Of a DNA stretch of 11,521 nt, positions 1 through 4,746 are shown in pieces. How positions within the stretch are numbered: position 1 is the first letter of the stretch; each line of letters opens with the position of its first letter. The notes beneath the pieces are model-generated. The model made no database searches. It saw only the letters and a program-made list of their open reading frames with translations, and was not told the DNA's origin. A program made the position numbers and the translations under genes. This DNA is from Cellulomonas sp. (GTDB lineage Bacteria; Actinomycetota; Actinomycetes; Actinomycetales; Cellulomonadaceae): contig JAPSIJ010000050.1 in NCBI GenBank assembly GCA_031178805.1, positions 1-11,521 on the forward strand. The letters run 5' to 3'.

Positions 1-570
1 GAGTCGACCGGGCCGCTGCTGGAGGTCGTCCGGGTCGCCGGGGTCGCGTTCCCGCCGTGGCTGTTCGCGCTGATCGCGCTGCTCGCCGTGATGAACACCG
101 CGCTGATCAACATGATGATGGCCTCCCGCCTGGTCTACGGCATGGCCCGCGAGCGGATCGTCCCGGCGGTGCTGGGCCGGGTGCACGCCCGCCGCCGCAC
201 GCCCGTCGTGGCGATCGCGTTCACGGTGCTGCTCGCGCTCACCCTCACCGCCACCGGCGACCTGAGCGACCTCGCCGACACCACGGTGCTGCTCCTGCTG
301 CTGGTGTTCGCCGTGGTGAACGTCGCCGTGCTGGTGCTGCGCCGCCGGCCCGACACCGGCGACGACGCACCCGAGCGGGTCGAGGGCGACGACGCCCGGT
401 CGTTCCGGGCGCCGACCTGGGCGCCGGTGCTCGGCGCGGTCGTGTCCGTGGTGCTCGCGTCGCCACTCACTGGCCGCGAGGGGAGCGTGTACCTGCGGGC
501 CGCGGTGCTGCTGGGCATCGGCGTCGCCCTGTACGTGCTCAACCGCGTCCTCACGACCCGCGACGCCTGA
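1..570 (+). CDS. APC-superfamily amino acid/polyamine permease, C-terminal part
   Basis: This is the 3' end of an integral membrane transporter; the frame is open from base 1 and ends with TGA at 568-570, leaving 189 residues. Five hydrophobic segments are visible, at about residues 18-38, 67-85, 93-113, 139-156 and 163-183. The cytoplasmic loop after the first one reads ASRLVYGMARERIVPAVLGR and then RRRTPVVAI. This is the R-L-x-Y-x-M-A-R...P...TP pattern typical of the APC family, which takes up amino acids or amines by proton symport or exchange. The N-terminal half, including the unwound substrate-binding helices, lies outside the window, so the substrate cannot be named. A charged loop (about 116-137) separates the last two helices from the core. 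The gene is followed by a long hairpin that probably ends its transcript. Confidence 0.85.
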   Translation, partial: ESTGPLLEVVRVAGVAFPPWLFALIALLAVMNTALINMMMASRLVYGMARERIVPAVLGRVHARRRTPVVAIAFTVLLALTLTATGDLSDLADTTVLLLLLVFAVVNVAVLVLRRRPDTGDDAPERVEGDDARSFRAPTWAPVLGAVVSVVLASPLTGREGSVYLRAAVLLGIGVALYVLNRVLTTRDA

Positions 571-609
571 CCCCGCGCGCGCACCCGCACTCCCCTCGCC
601 GGCGCCCTC

Positions 610-671
610 GCCGAGACTGCAGAAGATGCGGCTTCCCGGGTCCCGGTAGCCGCATCGTCTGCAGTCTCGGC
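610..671. terminator. Long near-perfect inverted repeat, probable terminator hairpin
   Basis: Two 24-nt arms (610-633 and 648-671) are reverse complements with a single mismatch (T versus G opposite the A-rich part). They enclose a 14-nt loop made of two near-copies, TCCCGGG and TCCCGGT. Each arm contains the PstI palindrome CTGCAG. The element lies 40 bp after the permease stop and before the next promoter, so a terminator role is plausible, but there is no U-tract. Such a long arm could also mark a dispersed palindromic repeat family. Confidence 0.6.
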
Positions 672-681
672 AAGCGCGCGT

Positions 682-699
682 TGTGTACGGTCGTACACA
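682..699. promoter_or_regulatory. TetR-type operator upstream of the acetyltransferase-tetR unit
   Basis: TGTGTACGGTCGTACACA is a perfect inverted repeat with 8-bp arms and a 2-bp spacer (GT). Size and symmetry match operators bound by TetR-family dimers. It lies 21 bp before the acetyltransferase start and just upstream of the -10 box at 708-713, where a bound repressor would cover the -35 region. The TetR gene is the second gene of this same unit, so autoregulation is the simplest inference. Confidence 0.7.
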
Positions 700-707
700 T
701 GGGGTGC

Positions 708-713
708 TAGCGT
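708..713 (+). promoter_or_regulatory. -10 box of a leaderless promoter (maa)
   Basis: TAGCGT fits the actinobacterial TANNNT -10 consensus and ends 7 nt before the ATG at 721. Transcription would start at or next to the A of ATG, and no Shine-Dalgarno is present. No strong -35 hexamer is seen; that region is occupied by the palindrome at 682-699. Confidence 0.6.
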
Positions 714-720
714 CAGCCGC

Positions 721-1305
721 ATGAGCACCGACTACTTCGCCGGGGACCCGCGCACCCACCACGAGCGGATGCTCGCCGGGGACCTGTACATCGGCGACGA
801 CCCGGCCATCGTCGAGGCGCAGAAGGTGGCCGTGCACCGCGCCGCCGCCTTCGCGGCCGCGTACGCCGAGGACCCCGAGGCGGGCCAGGCGCGGCTGCGC
901 GAGCTGTTCGGCAGCGTGGGCGAGGGCACGCACGTGCGCGCTCCGGTGCACGTGGACTACGGCACCCGGATCTCCGTGGGCGCTCGGACGTTCGTCAACA
1001 TGGGCCTGACCGCGCTCGACGTGGCGCCGATCGTCATCGGCGACGACTGCCAGATCGGCCCGCACGTGCAGCTGCTCACCCCCACGCACCCGGTGGAGCC
1101 GCAGCCCCGCCGGGACAAGCTGGAGGCCGCGCAGCCGATCACCATCGGCAACAACGTGTGGCTCGGCGGCGGCGTGATCGTGTGCCCGGGCGTGACCATC
1201 GGCGACGACTCGGTGATCGGCGCGGGCTCGGTCGTCACCCGCGACATCCCGGCCGGCGTGGTGGCGGTCGGCAACCCGGCGCGCGTGATCCGCGAGACCA
1301 TCTGA
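721..1305 (+). CDS. maa: Maltose/sugar O-acetyltransferase (Maa/NodL/LacA family)
   Basis: This 194-residue cytosolic enzyme belongs to the left-handed parallel beta-helix acetyltransferases, which move an acetyl group from acetyl-CoA to a sugar hydroxyl. The N-terminal helical region (HHERMLAGDLYIGDDP, about 13-28) matches the Maa/NodL/LacA head. Hexapeptide repeats run from about residue 80 to 185, including ITIGNNVWLGGGVIVCPGVT and VIGAGSVVTRDIPAGVVAVG. The catalytic histidine is probably His123 in TPTHPV, and GNPARVI is the usual C-terminal motif. LDVAPIVIGDDC resembles E. coli Maa more than LacA; the natural acceptor is unknown. The start is set by the -10 box 7 nt upstream. The TetR gene begins 3 bp after the stop, so the two are almost certainly co-transcribed and perhaps translationally coupled. 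A LacA-like paralogue lies at 3311-3934. Confidence 0.88.
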   Translation: MSTDYFAGDPRTHHERMLAGDLYIGDDPAIVEAQKVAVHRAAAFAAAYAEDPEAGQARLRELFGSVGEGTHVRAPVHVDYGTRISVGARTFVNMGLTALDVAPIVIGDDCQIGPHVQLLTPTHPVEPQPRRDKLEAAQPITIGNNVWLGGGVIVCPGVTIGDDSVIGAGSVVTRDIPAGVVAVGNPARVIRETI

Positions 1306-1308
1306 GGC

Positions 1309-1935
1309 ATGCCCGACCCCGCCGCCGCACCCGCCCCGGACGCCGCCCCGGACGCCGCCCCGGCGCCGGCCCCGGACGCCGCCCGCACCCGGCGGAACGA
1401 CCCCGGGCGCCGGGACCGGATCATCGACGCCTGCATCGACGTGATCGCGCGGGACGGCGTCGACGGGACGTCGCACCGGCGGGTGGCGGCCGCGGCCGGG
1501 GTGCCGCTGGGGTCGATGACCTACTACTTCACCGGCCGGGACGAGCTGCTGCGGGAGGCGTTCACCCGGTTCGCCGACACGGTCGCGGACCGGTTCCACG
1601 ACCGGCTGCAGCAGGTGGCGCCCGGCGACCGGGAGGCGGGCGCGCAGGCGGTGATCGACATCGTGCAGCTGGACGTGTTCCCCGACCCGCGGGAGCTGGT
1701 GCTCACCCACGAGCTGTACACGCTGGCCTCGCGCGACCCGCGGTACCGCGCGCTGACCACGGCGTGGATGGCGCGCAGCCGGTCGGTGCTGGAGCGCTGC
1801 TTCGACCCGGCGACCGCGCGGGTCCTGGACGCGCTGATCGAGGGCCTCACCATCCACCGGGCGCTGGGCACCGGCACGCCGGACGACGGCGACGTCGCGC
1901 TGGCGGTCCGCCGGGTCACCGGGCTGGCGGGCTGA
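1309..1935 (+). CDS. TetR/AcrR-family transcriptional regulator
   Basis: This 208-residue protein has an N-terminal TetR DNA-binding domain at about residues 34-82. Helix 1 is RRDRIIDACIDVIARDG, and the helix-turn-helix is TSHRRVAAAAGVPLGSMTYYF, with the family's typical Y-Y-F ending. Residues from about 90 onward form the alpha-helical ligand and dimer domain, which is too divergent to name an inducer. It starts 3 bp after the Maa-like acetyltransferase stop with only a weak GAGG in front, consistent with re-initiation by the same ribosomes. The obvious target is the palindrome at 682-699. The first 27 residues are an unusual Ala/Pro/Asp tail encoded by tandem repeats. No alternative start codon lies before the DNA-binding domain, so the tail seems to be translated. 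Confidence 0.9.
   Translation: MPDPAAAPAPDAAPDAAPAPAPDAARTRRNDPGRRDRIIDACIDVIARDGVDGTSHRRVAAAAGVPLGSMTYYFTGRDELLREAFTRFADTVADRFHDRLQQVAPGDREAGAQAVIDIVQLDVFPDPRELVLTHELYTLASRDPRYRALTTAWMARSRSVLERCFDPATARVLDALIEGLTIHRALGTGTPDDGDVALAVRRVTGLAG
1333..1382 (+). repeat. Short tandem repeats at the 5' end of the tetR gene
   Basis: The unit GCCCCGGACGCC occurs twice in a row from 1333. It returns at the end of the stretch after an interrupting GCCCCGGCGCCG. The repeats encode A-P-D-A type residues in the disordered N-terminal tail. A 12-bp period preserves the reading frame, so copy-number change would only alter tail length. Confidence 0.6.
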
Positions 1936-1955
1936 CGCCGGCACCCCGGACGGCG

Positions 1956-1961
1956 TACCGT
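1956..1961 (+). promoter_or_regulatory. -10 box of a leaderless promoter (ppk2)
   Basis: TACCGT (TANNNT) ends 7 nt before the ATG at 1969, with no Shine-Dalgarno between them. A weak -35, CTGACG at 1932-1937, overlaps the tetR stop codon with an 18-bp spacer. This suggests the kinase gene has its own promoter and is not simply part of the acetyltransferase-tetR unit. Confidence 0.55.
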
Positions 1962-1968
1962 CCCCGTC

Positions 1969-2790
1969 ATGGCGACGGCGAAGGTGCCCAAGGCGGTCTA
2001 CGAGGCCGAGCTGTTCCGGCTGCAGGCCGAGCTGGTCACGATGCAGGAGTGGGTGCGGGCGACCGGCGCGCGGGTGGTCGTGGTGTTCGAGGGCCGCGAC
2101 GCCGCCGGCAAGGGCGGGACGATCAAGCGGATCACCGAGTACCTGAGCCCCCGGGTCGCCCGCATCGCGGCCCTGCCCGCACCGACGGACCGCGAGCGCG
2201 GCCAGTGGTACTTCCAGCGGTACGTCGCGCACCTGCCCGCCGCCGGGGAGATCGTGCTGTTCGACCGGTCCTGGTACAACCGCGCCGGCGTGGAGAAGGT
2301 GATGGGGTTCTGCACCCCGGAGGAGCACGAGCGGTTCCTGCAGCAGGCGCCGGTGTTCGAGCAGCTGCTGGTCGACGAGGGGATCCTGCTGCGCAAGTAC
2401 TGGTTCTCCGTGTCGGACGCCGAGCAGCTCAAGCGGTTCCGGTCGCGGCTGGACGACCCGGTGCGCCGGTGGAAGCTGAGCCCGATGGACCTGGAGTCGA
2501 TCGCCCGCTGGGAGGACTACTCCCGCGCCAAGGACGAGATGTTCGCGCGCACGGACACCGCGCACGCCCCGTGGTTCGTGGTGGAGTCCGACCTCAAGCG
2601 GAACGCGCGGCTGAACATGATGGCGCACCTGCTCTCCACGGTCCCGTACCGGTCGGTGCCGCACGAGCCGGTGCACCTGCCGGAGCGCCCGCCGGCCGCC
2701 GCGGACTACGAGCGCCCGCCGCGCGAGCTGTTCACGCAGGTCCCGGACCACGCCGCCCGGCTCGCCGGCGACCGGGAGGCGGACGCCTGA
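1969..2790 (+). CDS. ppk2: Polyphosphate kinase 2, class I
   Basis: This enzyme transfers phosphate between inorganic polyphosphate and nucleotides; class I single-domain members mainly convert NDPs to NTPs. The 273-residue length is typical. The Walker A loop is at 42-50 (GRDAAGKGG) and Walker B at 98-105 (FDRSWYNR), followed by AGVEKVMGFCTPEE. Other family landmarks are ERGQWYFQRYVAHLP (76-90), RWKLSPMDLESI, and the lid-side stretch RAKDEMFARTDT before the APWFVV strand. All catalytic signatures are intact, so it should be active. The C-terminal tail after the TVPY segment is poorly conserved. It lies 33 bp after the tetR stop with its own apparent leaderless promoter, and no polyphosphate-related partner is visible nearby. 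Confidence 0.93.
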   Translation: MATAKVPKAVYEAELFRLQAELVTMQEWVRATGARVVVVFEGRDAAGKGGTIKRITEYLSPRVARIAALPAPTDRERGQWYFQRYVAHLPAAGEIVLFDRSWYNRAGVEKVMGFCTPEEHERFLQQAPVFEQLLVDEGILLRKYWFSVSDAEQLKRFRSRLDDPVRRWKLSPMDLESIARWEDYSRAKDEMFARTDTAHAPWFVVESDLKRNARLNMMAHLLSTVPYRSVPHEPVHLPERPPAAADYERPPRELFTQVPDHAARLAGDREADA

Positions 2791-2813
2791 GCCGGCGCCG
2801 GCCCGCGGGTCGG

Positions 2814-2819
2814 TACCGT
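2814..2819 (+). promoter_or_regulatory. -10 box of a leaderless promoter (GNAT gene)
   Basis: TACCGT is identical to the ppk2 box. It ends 8 nt before the ATG at 2828, with no Shine-Dalgarno. It lies in the 37-bp gap after ppk2, and no clear -35 was found. Confidence 0.5.
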
Positions 2820-2827
2820 GCCGGGCG

Positions 2828-3307
2828 ATGAGCACGTTCACGATCGCCCCCGAGGACCCCCGCACGCCCGACGTCGTCGCCCTGCTGACGCGGCACCTGG
2901 AGCTCATGCACGAGCAGAGCCCGCCGGAGGACGTGCACGCCCTCGACGTCGACGCGCTGACGGCGCCGCACATCACGTTCCTCGCCGCGCGCGACGACGC
3001 GGCCGGCGAGCTGCTCGGCGTCGGCGCGCTCGCCGAGATCGCCCCCGGCCACGGCGAGGTGAAGTCGATGCACACCGCCGCGGCGGCCCGTCGGCGCGGG
3101 GTGGCCGGCGCCCTGCTGGGGCGGGTCGTGGACCTGGCGGTGGACCGCGGCTACGCCCGGGTGAGCCTGGAGACCGGCACCCAGGACGAGTTCGCGGCAG
3201 CGCGCGCGCTGTACGCCCGCGCGGGGTTCCTGGAGTGCCCGCCGTTCGGCACCTACGCGGCGAGCCCGAGCTCGGTGTTCCTCACGCTGGCGCTCGCGCC
3301 CCGCTGA
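2828..3307 (+). CDS. GNAT-family N-acetyltransferase
   Basis: This 159-residue single-domain protein uses acetyl-CoA to acetylate an amine on a small molecule or protein. Motif A with the pyrophosphate-binding loop is at about 78-97 (VKSMHTAAAARRRGVAGALL); R-R-R-G-V-A stands for the Q/R-x-x-G-x-G/A signature. Motif B is at about 123-135 (AARALYARAGFLE). The ending CPPFGTYAASPSSVFLTLAL, with LETGTQ before it, resembles the YsnE-like subgroup of small GNATs by eye. The substrate is unknown. The gene follows ppk2 by 37 bp with its own leaderless-type promoter. Its stop is separated from the convergent lacA-like gene by only 3 bp, so the two transcripts must overlap or terminate inside one another. 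Confidence 0.85.
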   Translation: MSTFTIAPEDPRTPDVVALLTRHLELMHEQSPPEDVHALDVDALTAPHITFLAARDDAAGELLGVGALAEIAPGHGEVKSMHTAAAARRRGVAGALLGRVVDLAVDRGYARVSLETGTQDEFAAARALYARAGFLECPPFGTYAASPSSVFLTLALAPR

Positions 3308-3310
3308 CCG

Positions 3311-3934
3311 TCAGGCGAGCGGACGCGGCGGCCGGTAGCGGAAGTCCCGGTCGGCGTCCGTGATCGGGCGCAGCACGCGCGCCGGCACGCCGGCCACCAC
3401 CACCCCCGGCGGCACGTCGCCCGTGACCACCGCGCCGGCGCCGACGACGGACCCCGCGCCGATCGTCACGCCGGGCAGGATGGTCGCGCCGGTGCCGATC
3501 CAGACGTCGTCCTCGATGTGCACGGGCGCCGAGAACTGCGAGCCGTCGCGCCGCAGGTCCGGGTGCACCGGGTGGCCGGTCGTGGTCACGGTGACGTTCG
3601 GCGCGAACATCACGCGGTGGCCCACGTGCACCTCGACGTCGTCCACCAGCGTGAGGTTCACGTTGACGAAGACGTCGTCGCCGAGGTGCACGTACCGGCC
3701 GTACATCACCCGCAGCGGCGGCTCGACCCACACGCGCTGACCGACGCTGCCCAGCATCTCGCGCAGCAGCCGGTCCCGGCCCTCGACGTCGCGCGGGTGC
3801 GAGGCGTTGAACTCGTGCGCCAGCTCCTTGCCGCGGAACCGCTCCTCGGCCAGCGCCTCGAGCCCCTCGGCCCCGTCCGTGTAGAGCTCGTGCGCCGCCA
3901 TCCGGCGGCGCACCTCGCGCTCGCGCTCGTCCAT
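3311..3934 (-). CDS. lacA: Galactoside O-acetyltransferase (LacA-like)
   Basis: This enzyme acetylates the 6-hydroxyl of galactosides with acetyl-CoA, thought to detoxify non-metabolised sugars. The 207-residue sequence follows E. coli LacA along its full length by eye: the FRGKELAHEFNASHP head (33-47), NVNLTLVDD (91-99), and TTGHPVHPDLRRDG (118-131) with catalytic His121. The hexapeptide beta-helix carries VWIGTGATILPGVTIGAGSV, and the tail is GVPARVLRPITDADRDFRY. I prefer the ATG at 3934 (plus-strand CAT 3932-3934) because GAGGGG lies 5 nt upstream. A GTG two codons earlier, at 3940, would overlap that Shine-Dalgarno. It is divergent from the regulatory ATPase and convergent with the GNAT gene. 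The GH2 glycosidase is about 4.6 kb away, so a classical lac operon is absent. Confidence 0.9.
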   Translation of the reverse strand: MDEREREVRRRMAAHELYTDGAEGLEALAEERFRGKELAHEFNASHPRDVEGRDRLLREMLGSVGQRVWVEPPLRVMYGRYVHLGDDVFVNVNLTLVDDVEVHVGHRVMFAPNVTVTTTGHPVHPDLRRDGSQFSAPVHIEDDVWIGTGATILPGVTIGAGSVVGAGAVVTGDVPPGVVVAGVPARVLRPITDADRDFRYRPPRPLA

Positions 3935-3950
3935 CGTCACCCCTCGTGCC

Positions 3951-3972
3951 CGGCGGGCCCGGTCGCCCGCCG
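3951..3972. other. Perfect hairpin in the lacA leader region
   Basis: An 8-bp perfect inverted repeat, CGGCGGGC / GCCCGCCG, encloses a 6-nt loop. On the minus strand it ends 5 nt before the Shine-Dalgarno of the lacA-like gene, so it could fold in the mRNA leader or act as an operator. In such GC-rich DNA a chance stem of this size is possible. Confidence 0.35.
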
Positions 3973-4028
3973 CACCATCCTCGCCGGTGCGGGGCCGGAC
4001 CCCGATGGCGTCGGGCCCGTCCGGCGCC

Positions 4029-4063
4029 TACGGTCGACCGATCACCTTCGAGACCCAGGAGGA
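4029..4063 (+). promoter_or_regulatory. Promoter -10 and ribosome binding site of the regulatory ATPase
   Basis: TACGGT at 4029-4034 fits TANNNT. A transcript starting near 4041 would have a leader of about 27 nt. AGGAGGA at 4057-4063 is a strong Shine-Dalgarno 4-5 nt before GTG 4068. This decides the start: the upstream in-frame ATG at 3987 would lie upstream of the promoter. Confidence 0.6.
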
Positions 4064-4067
4064 CCGC

Positions 4068-4535
4068 GTGGCGCAGGACGAGGGAACGATCCGCCCCGAG
4101 GCCGACGCGGACCTCGCGTCCGCGCACCCGCCGGACCGGTTCGTCGAGGTGCGCTCGTGGGCCCTCGCCTCCGTGACGGACCTGTCGCGGGTGCGCCGGG
4201 AGCTGCTCGCCGAGGTGACCGCGCCGCACGCCGGGCCCCAGCAGCGCCTCGGGCGGGTGCCGGAGAACATGGTGCTGGTGGCCTCGGAGCTGGCGACGAA
4301 CGCGCTGGAGCACGGCCTCCCGCCGACCACGCTCACGCTGTTCGCGGACGGGCAGGACTACCTGCTGGACGTGGGGGACACGGACCTGTCCACGGTGCCG
4401 ATCCTCGCGGGCGAGCGCCCGATGGGTGCGGGCGGCTTCGGCCTGCTGATCGCGCGCCGGCTGTCGCAGGAGGTCGGCTGGTACACGGACCACGCGACCA
4501 AGCACGTCTGGGCGACGTTCCCCGCCCAGGGCTGA
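4068..4535 (+). CDS. RsbW/SpoIIAB-like regulatory ATP-binding protein (HATPase_c_2)
   Basis: This 155-residue GHKL-fold protein is of the kind that acts as an anti-sigma factor or serine kinase in partner-switching stress or developmental control. The N-box is at 73-83 (SELATNALEHG, with Glu74 and Asn78), the G1-like segment at 100-106 (LDVGDTD) and the G2 loop at 120-130 (GAGGFGLLIAR). The G1 box departs from the usual V-x-D-x-S/G form. No transmembrane or sensor domain is present, so it is a free-standing cytosolic module like the many actinobacterial members whose targets are unknown. The GTG start is supported by AGGAGGA 4-5 nt upstream. No sigma factor or STAS antagonist gene is adjacent, so its partner must be elsewhere. 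A stem-loop follows the stop. Confidence 0.82.
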   Translation: MAQDEGTIRPEADADLASAHPPDRFVEVRSWALASVTDLSRVRRELLAEVTAPHAGPQQRLGRVPENMVLVASELATNALEHGLPPTTLTLFADGQDYLLDVGDTDLSTVPILAGERPMGAGGFGLLIARRLSQEVGWYTDHATKHVWATFPAQG

Positions 4536-4555
4536 CGGCATCCCCGGCGCGCCCG

Positions 4556-4580
4556 CTGCGGCGGGCGTAGTCCGCCGCAG
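4556..4580 (+). terminator. Terminator-like stem-loop after the regulatory ATPase gene
   Basis: The arms CTGCGGCGG (4556-4564) and CCGCCGCAG (4572-4580) form a perfect 9-bp stem around a 7-nt loop, 20 nt after the stop codon. An alternative 6-bp stem (4551-4566) overlaps it. There is no U-tract, which is common for actinobacterial terminators. Confidence 0.5.
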
Positions 4581-4599
4581 ACTGTGACCGTGCACAGTC
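4580..4599. promoter_or_regulatory. Possible operator upstream of the galactanase
   Basis: GACTGTG and CACAGTC form a perfect 7-bp inverted repeat around a 6-nt spacer. The TGTG-N6-CACA core resembles, but is shorter than, the CRP consensus TGTGA-N6-TCACA. It lies about 90 bp upstream of the likely galactanase transcription start, a normal distance for an activator. The site partly adjoins the preceding hairpin, so its function is uncertain. Confidence 0.35.
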
Positions 4600-4670
4600 C
4601 GGCGCACCGATCTGACGCAGTACATGCCCCATTTCCGGCACAGACCTCGACCTCGTCACCTGGGACCGCA

Positions 4671-4737
4671 TACAGTCCCGTCACCCGAACGGACGCCGCC
4701 GTCCGCCCGGGACCTCGGACGACGACGATCGAAGGGA
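4671..4737 (+). promoter_or_regulatory. Promoter -10 and ribosome binding site of the galactanase
   Basis: TACAGT at 4671-4676 fits TANNNT. TCGACC at 4647-4652 (18-bp spacer) is a moderate -35. The leader would be about 63 nt, ending with GAAGGGA (4731-4737) placed 9 nt before ATG 4747. This supports the internal ATG over the upstream in-frame ATG at 4624, which would precede the promoter and bury the signal peptide. Confidence 0.5.
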
Positions 4738-4746
4738 CCCACCCGC

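Noticed and set aside
1158..2831. A 557-codon plus-strand frame across the maa, tetR and ppk2 genes
   Set aside because: It is out of frame with three well-supported genes and gives an Arg/Pro/Ala-rich translation without motifs.
3987..4067. N-terminal extension of the regulatory ATPase to ATG 3987
   Set aside because: The TACGGT -10 box and the AGGAGGA Shine-Dalgarno lie inside this stretch, pointing to GTG 4068.
4624..4746. N-terminal extension of the galactanase to ATG 4624
   Set aside because: It would put 41 Arg/Pro-rich residues before the signal peptide, start upstream of the likely -10 box, and ignore the Shine-Dalgarno in front of ATG 4747.
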